Source: Spirogloea muscicola
Lineage: Eukaryota; Streptophyta; Zygnematophyceae; Spirogloeales; Spirogloeaceae
DNA length: 52,436 nucleotides
Direction of reading: 5' to 3'
NCBI GenBank assembly: GCA_009602725.1
Contig: WELB01000109.1
Location: 338,746 to 391,181 of the forward strand
Every line of letters starts with the position of its first letter. The stretch's first letter is position 1. Made by a program: the position numbers and the translations under genes. The notes under the pieces are model-generated. The model searched no databases. It was not told where the DNA came from and saw only the letters and a list, made by a program, of their open reading frames with translations. Shown in pieces: positions 1 through 8,603 of this stretch.

Positions 1-2
1 TG

Positions 3-110
3 CATCTGCGAGCTGGCCGTGCTCTCGCTGCGGGCTCTGGCTTTCGTCAGGGTGATAGCTTCCCGGCAGCTAGTCTGTCGGATCTGAGGCTCCTCACTCG
101 TACTTATTGA
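3..110 (+). pseudogene. C-terminal fragment of non-LTR-like element (copy L1)
   Basis: The frame ends at the TGA at 108-110 and encodes a tail that recurs in at least six other places here: HLRAGRALAA, then GFRQGDSFP, then a leucine-rich end LLTRTY. The copy is cut off by the window edge. After the stop, the first bases of the 3' untranslated region (GTGATCCATCC) are shared with copies L2, L3 and L4. Recurrence as 3'-terminal pieces of variable length is what 5'-truncated non-LTR retrotransposons leave behind; the family assignment is inference. A nearly matching copy lies opposite at 332-622, making this the left arm of an inverted pair. Confidence 0.6.
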
Positions 111-208
111 GTGATCCATCCTCCCCCTGTTTTATCATTGCATCCTCAGGCCCCTTTGTAGCTGCTCACCGCTCTTAGGCCCCTCTGAACCTATGTGAAT
201 TCTATTTG

Positions 209-228
209 GGCTGGCTTTTCGCAGCCCT
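209..228 (+). other. Conserved 3'-UTR hairpin of the non-LTR-like element
   Basis: GGGCTGGC and its partner GCAGCCC pair around a short loop. The same hairpin, with different loop sequence, recurs at 1061-1080 (minus), 2233-2251 (plus), 3484-3501 (minus), 23415-23432 (plus) and 24877-24895 (minus), always downstream of, or close to, the conserved C-terminal peptide. It may be a 3' recognition structure for the element's reverse transcriptase. Confidence 0.5.
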
Positions 229-331
229 TGCCCCCATTGGGAGTGCCACTTCTTTCTATGGGCGAGCCCTTTCGTTTAGCAGCTACAGGGGCCTGAAGAT
301 GTCATGTCAGCACAGGGTGAGGATGGATCAC

Positions 332-910
332 TCAGTAGTTACGAGTGAGGAGCCGCAGATCCAACAGACTAGCTGCCGGAAAACTATCCCCCTGCCGAAA
401 GCCAGAGGCCGCAGCAAGAGCACGGCCAGCACGTAGATGTAGATCATGGGCCATGGGCCGCTGGAGGGACACTGACAATCTCATCCGGTATACCTGAGCC
501 CACGAGCCAGCTGCGTTGAAGTCAGCCGGCTCGCCGCGCCTGCGGGACACAGCACGCCGCGCAAGCCTGGCCAGCAGGTCGAGCCACTGGGACCCAAGAG
601 CCCCGTGCACGTCCACCGCCAAGGGGACGAACTCATCTGTAGGCTGGTGGTCGGAGTGCTTGGCCGCCTTGCTGCGAGCGGCCTTCGCCGCGAGGCAGAG
701 AGCCCCGGGTTGGAGCGGTCGACCACATCAGTGGTGACTACGTCGGCGATGATGCGCGCGCCACCGCCTGGCGTGGACGCCACCAGGTCGACACGGCGCA
801 TGTGGAGTCCGTCGGCCCTCTCGAGGATGGGCATAACGGAAGAGTTCTCCATGGCCACCGTGTAGCCGACGAGAGAAGGCGCGCAGTGCGCACAAAGTTG
901 CAAGGGAGGC
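332..910 (-). pseudogene. Non-LTR-like element C-terminal domain, frameshifted (copy L2)
   Basis: This is the longest copy of the repeated C-terminal region. Upstream, around 700-860 on the minus strand, is RRVDLVAS, then a glycine-rich turn, then IIADVVTTDV. This R-x-D ... D-V layout resembles the PD-(D/E)XK-like segment at the end of many algal and fungal reverse-transcriptase polyproteins (family knowledge, not verified by search). A frameshift near 620-640 moves the reading into a second frame that continues with LARLARRAVSRRRGE, then MRLSVSLQR, and ends LLTRNY with the stop at 332-334. Reverse transcriptase itself is absent, consistent with 5' truncation. Confidence 0.55.
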
Positions 911-978
911 CAATTATAGCCTTACAAGAGAGAGAAGGCGCGCGGGGCGCATGAAATGAAAGGGAGGCCAATTCAAGC
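871..978. repeat. Two-copy direct repeat, about 59-bp period
   Basis: GAGAGAAGGCGCGC starts at 871 and again at 930. Each unit carries a GCGCA block and ends GGGAGGCCAATT. The units differ by several substitutions, so the duplication is not recent. It lies just upstream of the readable part of copy L2. Confidence 0.6.
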
Positions 979-1173
979 CAATACATTGTTCAGGCAGATG
1001 TCACGGTAACGGGTAATGAGCTGGCCAATGGGGAAGAAGTGGCTCTCCCACTGGGGGCAAGGGCTGTGAGATGCCAGCCCGAAGAGTCTTGACAAAAGGG
1101 TCGAAGGGGCCAAATCACGAAGGGGCCAGAAGCGCCAGAAGAAGTTCTCAAAAAGAGGGGTAGAATGAATCAC

Positions 1174-1413
1174 TCAATAGCAACGAGTGAGGAGCCTCGA
1201 ATCTGACAGACTAGCTGGCGGAAAACAATCCCCCTGACGAAAGCCAAAGGCAGCAGCGAGAGCACGGTAAGCACGCAAGTGCAAAGCGTGGGCCATGGAC
1301 CGCTGAAGGAAGGCGTAGAAGGCAGCCTGCTCACCTCGCCTGCGGGACACAGCGCGTCGCGCAAGCCTGGCTAGCAGGCAAAGCTCAGAACTGGGGTAGG
1401 ATGGACCACTCAA
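1174..1413 (-). pseudogene. Non-LTR-like element C-terminal fragment (copy L3)
   Basis: This frame has 79 residues plus stop. It carries LLARLARRAVSRRRGE, then LQRSMAHALHLRAYRALAA, then GFRQGDCFPP and the terminal LLTRCY. The 3' flank (973-1173, read on minus) contains the conserved GGGCTGG hairpin and the CCCCCAGTGGGAG block shared with L1 and L2. Its upstream edge abuts the 3' end of another minus copy (L4), so the two copies are tandem fragments. Confidence 0.55.
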
Positions 1414-2180
1414 TAATCACGAGTGAGGAGCCGGTTAACCCCACACAGCTATGCAAGAGACGACAGCAAACGGGTGCTAAGCAACCCCGAGTCAGTAACC
1501 CCAAGTCGGAGTAATTTGCAGCTGGAAAAGATGCACCCCAACGAGTGTCCCAGAAGCAGCAACCATTGCACGGCCTGCCCGCAAGTGCACTGCGTGTGTA
1601 AATGAACCAGCCGTTTGGTTAAGCAACACGGCTCTGTTGGCATTACATGACCGACTACTTGGGAACAAGTGGGCCCGCCAGGTGGCGGGCTGGCTTGGCG
1701 CGCAAGGGCCCGCCCCGGAGGTGGGTCCCGCCATTCGAAATACCCCTCGATGATTCGCCCGTTCAAACGGAGGATCTTGGGCCCGCCGCAAGGCGGGCCT
1801 TGGGGCGACCCGCTCACACCCCTGGAGGCGGGGTGGCACGGGGAAGCACAAGGAGCCTTGGGGGCTGAGGCTCGACAATCAGTTCGAGCCCGGGAAGCCT
1901 CGGAGCAGCCTTGCCGCTGCTCGCCGCCGCAGCCGCCGCCGCACTGCGCTGCGGGGCCTGCTGCGCCGGCCTGCGCCCAGGAGGTGGAGTCGCCGTCGGA
2001 CGGCGGCGCCACAGGGCCTGTCTTCCGCTGCGCTATGCGCTAGTGCTTCCTTGTGTAGTGGGTTGGCCTCTAAACCCCCTATGCTCGAACTCAATGAGGA
2101 CTGCTCACCCTGACTGCGTGTGTACGGCGAGGTTCTCTACAGCGTGAGCCTGGGACCTGTGGAAGGATGGAGAGCCGCAT
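1411..2180 (-). pseudogene. Non-LTR-like element fragment split by solo LTR-A (copy L4)
   Basis: On the minus strand, coding sequence right of the LTR (about 2142-2175) and left of it (1596 to 1411) reads across the insertion as the conserved peptide around AHAVHLRAGRA. A frameshift follows: one frame stops at 1492 while the true conserved end (LLTRDY plus stop) is at about 1411-1432. The solo LTR at 1597-2141 sits in the middle with duplicated target sequence, so this copy is older than that LTR insertion. Confidence 0.5.
1597..2141 (+). mobile_element. Solo LTR-A with 5-bp target duplication GCGTG
   Basis: The 545-bp unit begins TGTAAATGAACCAGCCGTTT and ends GGTTCTCTACA. GCGTG precedes it at 1592-1596 and follows it at 2142-2146, the hallmark of retroviral-type integration. 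No primer-binding site follows and no internal region is attached, so this is a solo LTR left by LTR-LTR recombination. The 3' third carries the CTTCCGCTGCG and CTCAATGAGGAC blocks found in all A-type LTRs of the window. The open frames on both strands of this GC-rich LTR are not genes. Confidence 0.85.
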
Positions 2181-2184
2181 TTCT

Positions 2185-2290
2185 TAGCGCTTCCTCTGGC
2201 CCTCTTCTCGTACTTTGTTCATTCTTTTCTTTGGGCTGGTTTTTCCAGCCCCTATCCTCAATGGGCGAGCCCTTCTCTCGCATACGGAAC
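2185..2290 (+). mobile_element. 3'-UTR fragment of non-LTR-like element, plus orientation (L9)
   Basis: The stretch contains GCGCTTCC, CTTCTCGTACTTTGTTCATTC and the GGGCTGGTTTTTCCAGCCC hairpin, then CCTCAATGGGCGAGCCC. The same series is present in reverse at 24850-25004, where target-site duplications define the 3' end of the element. No readable coding part precedes it. Confidence 0.5.
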
Positions 2291-2694
2291 ATCTGGGCAA
2301 GCGACCCAGCTACGTCAAGCCGGGCAGCTCACGTTGCTGCCCCTGTCAACATTCAAATGGCCGCCGTGCAAGCCGCTGCAGAAGGCCCAGTGGAGGAGTA
2401 TTGAGAAAGCCGCTCTCCCAAAGGGGGCGCGGGGCTGTGAAACAGTTAACCCGAATCACAAACAGCTAATTCAATCTAAGGTAGTGAAAAGGCCAGCCCA
2501 CAAGGAAACGGCTCTTCCAGACTGAGAAAATGGCTGTGAGGCCACCCCAAAGGAGTGCACAAGATTTGGAGGGGCTGATGCCGCATAAAGCAGGATACGC
2601 GTCTCCAAGACGTCAGCAAGTGAGCGCTCAATAAAATCTAGTCAGCAAGTGTGAGCTACAACAATAAGAGGGTGGAAAGTGTCACCTTGACGTC
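2291..2694. other. No gene recognised
   Basis: No conserved protein, LTR edge or RNA gene was seen. Parts resemble the reverse complement of 3'-UTR pieces of the non-LTR-like family, but not clearly enough to delimit. Confidence 0.4.
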
Positions 2695-2870
2695 TTATGC
2701 AGCAGCCAAGTCACGACCTGCACGCAAGTGGACAGCAAGTGCTAAGGACCGCTGCAGGGAGATTGCAAGGCGCGTCCTGTACAGTCGAGCAAGCAACCTG
2801 ACGGCGTTGATGCCAGACTGCTGCCTTAGCGGCGGACATATGCCGAACCCCAGAATCCCTGGAGAAAGAT
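2695..2870 (-). pseudogene. Non-LTR-like element C-terminal fragment (copy L5)
   Basis: The minus-strand frame reads LLARLYRTRLAISLQRSLA, then HLRAGRDLAAA, and stops at 2695, earlier than the usual LLTRxY end. It is a shortened, divergent member of the same repeated peptide family. Just upstream (2908-2925) is a short perfect inverted repeat, TTGGACGA and TCGTCCAA. Confidence 0.5.
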
Positions 2871-3059
2871 GGCACAGGATGCTTTGAGAATGATGACCGG
2901 GACCAATTTGGACGACTTCGTCCAATTTGTACCGCGGACCCAAAAGAGAGGCGCAGCCCTGCTGTAGCCCTGCCTCTGGCGTATCACGCATGTAGGGAGT
3001 CAATGCGGCCTTGGCATTTCTGAGCGCTTAGGGTATCTAGGGACAATTAAGGTCACAGG

Positions 3060-3480
3060 AAGCAACCAAAACAGCAGAATAAGTGACCCGTGACGCCGCC
3101 GCTAAGCGTGGCCCCACCTCCCAGGCACTTGCCACAGACTTGTGCCAAGCGGGACGCCATGTTCCTTCAGCTGGCCGTGAGCCGCGGCAAAGAAGAAGCT
3201 CGTCCAAATTAACTTGTGGCCAGCCAGCAAGAATGGACGAGGTCCAAGAGCCGAAAGACGAAGCTCTGCGGCAGCAGGCAGCAGCAGGTCTGCGCCTCTC
3301 TCGGGGCTTCCACCGAGCCACCAGTCGGTCCGCTCTCTCTCTCTACCTCCTGTGCTCCTCCATGCCAGGTCACCCCATGGAGCCCTGCAGTGCCAACTGC
3401 GTCATCCTTTTGGCACGCGTCGGCGAGCATGCAAGGGATGGCCGACGCCAGGGGAGCAAGCAAGCGCGGCCAGATTGACT
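3060..3480. other. LTR-like GC-rich remnant, unassigned
   Basis: Blocks such as CTGCGGCAGCAGGCAGCAGC and GCGCCTCTC are shared with the middle of the LTR-C and LTR-D families. No edges, target duplications or coding signal could be placed. Frames here are long only because of base composition. Confidence 0.3.
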
Positions 3481-3483
3481 GGT

Positions 3484-3607
3484 GGCTGGGAGAGGCCAGC
3501 CCGAAAGGAATGGACAAGGACAGAAGAATCCTTGCTGCTGCTGTCTTAGTACTTAGCACCCAGGATTCTTCTGTCCTTGAAGTACTAAGACAGCAGCAAG
3601 GGGACTC
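3484..3607 (-). other. 3'-UTR of copy L6 with interdigitated inverted repeats
   Basis: Read on plus, segment A (3516-3531) is followed by B (3531-3553), then by the perfect reverse complement of A (3563-3578), then by the reverse complement of B (3581-3600), which is shorter by one CAG triplet. The order A-B-A'-B' is that of a pseudoknot, not of a simple hairpin. The conserved GGCTGG hairpin lies further downstream on the minus strand (3484-3501). The whole block sits immediately after the stop of L6. Confidence 0.65.
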
Positions 3608-3790
3608 TCAGTAACCTCTAATCAGAAGATGCAAGTCTAAATAGCTAGACGGCGGAAAGACGTCGCCCTGACGGTAGCCGGAGGCCGCAGCCAAAGCGCG
3701 GCCGGCGCGCAGGTGAACCGCGAAGGCAACGGACCGCTGCAAAGAGATAGCCAAGCGCATTCGGTAGACCTGAGCGAGGGACCCGGCCAC
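3608..3790 (-). pseudogene. Non-LTR-like element C-terminal fragment (copy L6)
   Basis: There are 60 residues plus stop, reading YRMRLAISLQRSVAFAVHLR, then AGRALAAASGYRQGD, and the end LLIRGY. This is one of the cleanest copies of the repeated C-terminal peptide and is followed by an unusual structured 3'-UTR. Upstream sequence past 3790 is not recognisable as the same polyprotein, so the copy is 5'-truncated. Confidence 0.55.
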
Positions 3791-3837
3791 GAAGGAGCTC
3801 CCTCATGGGAGCGATCCTAAAGATTCAGAGGGTAACG

Positions 3838-3954
3838 GTGATGCTGTGTCTCCCGGCTGTATTCATATTGTTGCTGGTCTTGGTGCTCATGCTGCTTCTG
3901 CTGTAGTAGCTGCTGGTGCTATTCTGCTACCGCTGCTGCTGCTGCTGCACCATG
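3838..3954. repeat. CTG/GCT-rich simple sequence
   Basis: Imperfect GCT/CTG triplets run up to the left edge of LTR-F, with a purer tract near 3930-3949. It could be a remnant of a repetitive gag leader or plain microsatellite; no gene can be supported. Confidence 0.5.
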
Positions 3955-4689
3955 TGTAGTGACCAGACCCCTGTACAAAAGCAATTAGGCGGTCAAGTCC
4001 TGATTGGGTTCGGATGTAGGGATGTAAGAGCCAACCCCCACACCGTGAAGCACCTCGCGCGCCTCAGCGCGCAGCGGAAGTCTTGCCCTGTGACGCCACC
4101 GTCAGGCGGCGTCTCCAGCTCTCGGGCATCAGCCCGCAGCTAGCCCACCAAAGGCCGGCCCCGGACGCCTGCAGCTAGTCGGCAGCGTCCTGCCGGCGAC
4201 GAGCTGCGGCAGCAGGCGCAGCAGCAGAGCTGCGCCTCTCTCAGCGCTTCACAAAACCGAACTCGCTGTCTGTGTCTCTGCCCCCAGACTCCTAGTGCTC
4301 CCGGTGCCGCCCACCCTCCAGGGGCGCATGGGGATCGCCCCAAGGCCCACCCCGAGGGGCGGGCCAAACGAGGCCCGCCCCGAGGGGCAGACATGTCGAG
4401 GGGAAGGCCCGCCCCCGCAGGGCGGGCTCACCGAGGTCCACCCCGAGGGGCCGACCTCTTGGAAGGCCCCACGCCAGGGATGGGGCCGACCTGTCGGACC
4501 CGCTCGCGTTGGGGGCCGACCTGTCGGACCGGCTCGAGACGGGGGCCGACCTGTCGAGGCGCGCCAGGGTGGACACCGCGCCACCGAGGCCCTCATGCGC
4601 GACCACCTGGCCAGGCCAGGTCGTTCACGTGCCAATCAGGTAAGCGTATCCACCTGGGTTAACAATCACAGTAAGTGGGATCGTTACAT
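3955..4689 (-). mobile_element. 3' LTR of element E1 (LTR-F family)
   Basis: On the minus strand the LTR starts TGTAACGATCCCACTTACTG at 4689, directly after a purine-rich tract (AGTGGGGAGGAA), and ends at 3955 with TCACTACA. Length is about 735 bp. It carries the shared 3' block with CTTCCGCTGCG and CCAATCAGGAC. No second copy of this LTR was found in the window, so the 5' LTR of E1 is missing or beyond later insertions. Confidence 0.7.
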
Positions 4690-4742
4690 TCCTCCCCACT
4701 TAGATGTTCACGTCCGCGGGAACAGGAGACAACCAAAGGAGC

Positions 4743-5087
4743 TTACATCCGACGGTTGCGGCCTCTACGTAGCGGAGAGGAGTTACCACCCTGCGCGAAG
4801 ACGTTCCGAAGTGCAGCAGGGCAGTGGGCATGATTGGCGGCAGGCTCCCACGTGTTGTGCTCAGGCCCATAGCCTAGCCACTTCACGAGATACTCACGGG
4901 TCTTACGCCCACGGCAATGGTCCCGGTGTGACAAGATGGCCTCCAACTCGTACTCAAAATCATCCTCGAGCAAGATAGGAGGTAGACGCGCTTGGACGCG
5001 GCCATTCGGATGAAAGGCCCGGAGCTGGGACGCATGGAAAACAGTGTGAGCCTTCCATTGTACCGGTGTACCAAGCTCAAAGGACAC
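4743..5087 (-). pseudogene. E1 integrase C-terminus with chromodomain
   Basis: The frame carries HTVFHASQLRAFHPNGRVQA (the GPY/F-type integrase tail), then YELEAILSHRD, then REYLVKWLGYGPEHNTWEPA. The last segment is a textbook chromodomain with its aromatic cage positions. Chromodomains on integrase define the chromovirus branch of Ty3/gypsy and are known to bias insertion toward marked chromatin. The domain is intact in frame, but the polyprotein around it is broken by frameshifts. Confidence 0.8.
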
Positions 5088-5178
5088 CTTGCCAAAAAGC
5101 GTACCACGGGAGAAAGTCCAACCCTCTTGGATAGCAACGTGTGCGTACCTCCTGCCCCCAAGGCTAGGTGCTTTGTAC

Positions 5179-5942
5179 TCAACAGTACTTGAGCACCCAC
5201 GTCGAAGGACACGGCCTTCCGACGTTGGTCAGCAGAAGCCTTCTGCCTCTTCTGGGCAAGCAAGAAATGCCGGGCCCGTCGTTGGGCCTCCAAGAGGGTC
5301 CAGTGAAGGCGACAGCGGCCGGAACGCGTTCCGGCCTCCCCACCTGCAAAGCTGCTCGGGGATGCTGACCGTAATTGAGAAAGAAGGGGTATCTCGCTGG
5401 TGGACTCATAATCGGCATTGTTCACAGCATGTTAGGCGGAGCCAGAAAAGCATCCCAGTCAGTCTGACGCGGGTTGACCAGATGCCGGGGCATGTCCTGC
5501 AGAACCCTATTCATCTTCTCGGGTTGGCCATCGCTTTGGGGATGGAAGGCAGTGGACATGGCCTGCTCAGTGCCAATTAGCTTACATACTTCTGTCCAAA
5601 AGTGACCCGTAAATCTAGGACGCCGTCCGAGACCATCCTTCCGGGAACGCCATGCAAATTCCACACGTCTATCCACAAAGATGCTAGCAAAGTTCCTCGC
5701 CGAAGCACGCGTGGTCGTTGGAGCAAAGGGTACCATCCTGCTCAATCGATCCACAAAGACAACAATGGCATCAAATCCATTCCGCGTCTTAGGCAATTGT
5801 GTGATCTCCAATCAACACACACATCAGCCCGATTCCGCTCAGGAATCTTCAGGCGTTGAAGTAATTTGGCTGATTCGCCAGAGGTTGCCTTGCTTTGCTG
5901 GCATGTGGCACAACTTTGCCTAAAAGCGTGTGCCTGGGCCAC
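5179..5942 (-). pseudogene. E1 integrase core, frameshifted
   Basis: From 5942 downwards the sequence gives the zinc-binding CATCQQSK and IPERNRADVCVDW, then (5811-5422) ITQLPKTRNGFDAIVVFVDR and AFHPQSDGQPEKMNRVLQD, then (5425-4883) the spacer LLEAQRRARHFLLAQKRQK. The catalytic triad can be traced, though GQTER-type sequence is GQPEK here. At least three frame changes separate the pieces, so no functional integrase is expected. Confidence 0.75.
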
Positions 5943-5994
5943 CAGAAAAGGCGATTCAAAGCAAATTTGGTCTTATCAAACCCCAGATGACCAC

Positions 5995-6828
5995 TGTAAC
6001 GTTCCCTCCGTTTGAGAGTGCCAACGGTGCCAGTAATCTTACATGATCGTATCGTATATACCGTTTGGAAGTCCCAAACGGTACCGGTAGCTTGGCTCCA
6101 CTATATGCAGCTAAGTACGGTCCGAGGCCCCGGGCTCCGTACCGCACGTGCTCCGTCCAGGAGGCGCCGCTTCGCGCCTCCTTGGAGCCGCCCGAGGCGC
6201 CGCGTTGCACCGCCCAAGGCGCCGCGTCGCGCCTCCTTGGTGCCGCCCAATGGGCGCCGCTTCGTGTCTCCTTGTACCGTCCAAAGGTCGTCGCTTCGTG
6301 TCCCCATTGGTCAGGCCCGCCCCTCCGGGGGAGGACCTTGGGGGCAACCCTCGTCACACCTACGGGGGAAGGGGTGGCAGATGGAACGCTTATAACTAGT
6401 AGGCAGAGGCCAGACTCCTCAGTCGGACCCGTGACGCCAAGAGAGGCACAGCCCTGCTGCTGCCTGCTGTCGCAGCCGCCGCCACAGCTCTGCTGCTGCT
6501 GCCTGCCGCTGCAGCCGCGGCCACAGCTCTGCTGCTGCTGCCTGCTGCCCAGCCCGTCGCCGCAGCTCGTCGCTGCGGGCCTTGCCGGTTCTCTGTAAGT
6601 ACCATGGCTGCGCCCCTTGCGGGGACAGCTGCTGTCCCTCGGTGAGTCGCCGCCTTCCGGCGGTGCCTTAGGGTAAGACTTCTTCCACTGCGCTATGTGC
6701 GCGTATGTGTGCGCTGTGTGCGTTAGCGTTCCACTCTGTAAGGCGGTTGTCTCCAAAACACCCTATGTCCGCAACCCAAACAAGACGTTCTGACTCTAAC
6801 GGTGTGATTAGGTACAGGGGACGTTACA
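5995..6828 (+). mobile_element. Solo LTR-B with 5-bp target duplication ACCAC
   Basis: The 834-bp unit begins TGTAACGTTCCCTCCGTTTG and ends GGGGACGTTACA. ACCAC flanks it at 5990-5994 and 6829-6833. It sits between the histidine and cysteine pairs of the E1 integrase zinc domain, which is otherwise contiguous. Near its 5' end is a 25-bp palindrome (6059-6083) with arms TACCGTTTGG and CCAAACGGTA, conserved in another LTR-B at 42178-42202. Its long open frames are GC artefacts. Confidence 0.85.
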
Positions 6829-7122
6829 ACCACTGTATGGCATATCCTGCAGCTCCTGCATGATGGTGCTCCACACGGCATTGTAGTCCGGGACCACAAT
6901 GGCGTCGCGGTGCCACCACAAGCCATTGTCATTGGAGAGTTTGCGTACGTTGGTCGCCTCCGCAAACAAAAGGTCTGTGCCATACCCATCACGAATACGC
7001 ACATCAGAGAGGTAGGCAGTCGGTTGCCGAGCAGTGCCACGAGTAGGACGCATGCTTGCATCCGCATTTCGCAATGCGTTAAAAGCAAGCACTGCAGCAG
7101 CCACTGCAATGTTTCGGCTCAC
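6829..7122 (-). pseudogene. E1 integrase N-terminal spacer
   Basis: The minus frame reads IRDGYGTDLLFAEATNVR, then WWHRDAIVVPDYNAVWSTIM and QELQDMPYSG, ending where the solo LTR-B was inserted. This matches the region between RNase H and the integrase HHCC finger in chromoviruses. It continues across the LTR at 5994. Confidence 0.7.
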
Positions 7123-7271
7123 CGGGTCCGCAACATCGAGCCGTCCAGGGCGGTACTCCCACTGGAATCGGAATGATACCTCTCATTCAGCTCACTGAGC
7201 TTACCGCCTCGTCAGTTGCTGTTGAGTGTGGCATTACGTCAACGGGCAAGAATCCGTGATTGCCATAAAAT

Positions 7272-8129
7272 TCACACCTTCCAAGTAGCAACGCCCATCA
7301 TGTATGGCGTGCACCACAGCCAGCAGCCCTTGCTTACCCGTAGAGCATTTCGCCCGGCGGGTTCAGCAGGCGACTTCCGAACGCTATCGGGTGGCCCTCT
7401 TGCAAGAGCACGGCAACCAATGCCGGTCAACGAGGCGTCACAAATCAGCTCATATGGCACGCGTTCTCGAGGAAAGGCTAGTATAGGCGGAGATGCAAGA
7501 GCCTGTTTGATAATCCTCGAATGCCCTCTGGCATTCGAACAACCACTCCCTGGGTGCGTCCTTACGAGTGAGCCACGTAAGTGGAAGTGCCAAATTCTCA
7601 AACCCTTGTAGGAACTTTCGGAAGTCATTCGCGAATTTCTGAAAGCATCGCAGCTGAGGCACATTCCGTGGCACAGGCCAACCCCGTACGACCAAAGTCG
7701 TCTTGGGGTCGATGCATTCCCCGTCTTTGCCCTCGTGGCAAAGGTTATCGGTTCTTGATAGTGAGTTTGTCCAACGCTCGATCAACGATGCACATCCGAA
7801 GAATGCCGTCTTTCTTCTGCACGAAGAGGATTGGTGCACCGTACGGCGACTGAGAAGGCTCCCCACGACCCTTCCTTTGCAAATCCATCTTGACTTTGCA
7901 TCTCTCAATATTCGAGAGGAATCAGTTGGCTCATCGGTCTGTACGGCGGTTCAGCGCCTGGCTCTATCAGAATGGTACGAGCCACACCTCGATGGAGGCA
8001 GACCGTCCGGGAGAGCATCGGGTACACACTCGAGTACTCATCCAGCAGATTATCAAGAACCCCGCATTGTGAGGACTCAGCACTCACATACGAGTCAGGG
8101 GCAGACTCGTCACACGACGTCATCAACAC
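7272..8129 (-). pseudogene. E1 reverse transcriptase and RNase H remnant
   Basis: Frame pieces include GVARTILIEPGAEPPYRPMS (the segment before RT finger 1), then DGECIDPKTTLVVRGWPVPR (RT thumb), LALPLTWLTRKDAPREWLFE, the RNase H start ILAFPRERVPYELICDASL, and LLAVVHAIHDGRCYLEG nearby. The palm with the YxDD motif is not legible, and multiple frameshifts are present. It is a dead copy of the pol gene of E1. Confidence 0.7.
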
Positions 8130-8603
8130 AAGCTACGCGGACTCGACCGCTTGCTCGTGCAGCAGCTTCTTCATCTGCGTGACGAATCAGCAAAGTCGAA
8201 GTTCCAGCCGCCAATGGCGGTTTAAAGGTCTGCTCATTGCTTAGGACAAGGCGCCGAGCGCCACGTTGTACAGTGCAATCATGACGTTCAAAGTCAAGGC
8301 ATGCTGATGTGGCACTAAGCTAATCATCCTCATTGCAAAAAGGACAAGGCGCCGTGCGGCACCTTATACAGTGCAAGTATGACGCTCAAAGTCAAGGCAT
8401 GCCTGATGTGGCACCAAGCCACTCATCCTCCAAGATCACATCATGTCTCCCAGCCAGCTCAATGGCCTAACAAGACAATATGGCCATGTACTTCTGGATG
8501 CGAATGGAGACTTTGCATAAACCCAGCACATCGGTGGCTTGGCCATTTGCCAATGTCACGCGCTCCAAAGCAGTGGATTGCATATCCAAGCCATGGACAC
8601 CAA

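Noticed and set aside
1449-2043. Long frames on both strands of the LTR-A copies (proline-, glycine- and arginine-rich, up to 187 codons)
   Set aside because: They coincide with a solo LTR bounded by target duplicates, recur in every LTR-A copy in several frames, and have only GC-driven composition.
3925-3950. CTG repeat as part of a polyglutamine or polyalanine gene
   Set aside because: No start, no continuing frame and no homology; it sits at an LTR edge.
6396-6605. CTG/CAG-rich block in LTR-B as a CRISPR-like or satellite array
   Set aside because: Repeats are short, imperfect and present in the same position of other LTR-B copies; they are part of the LTR.
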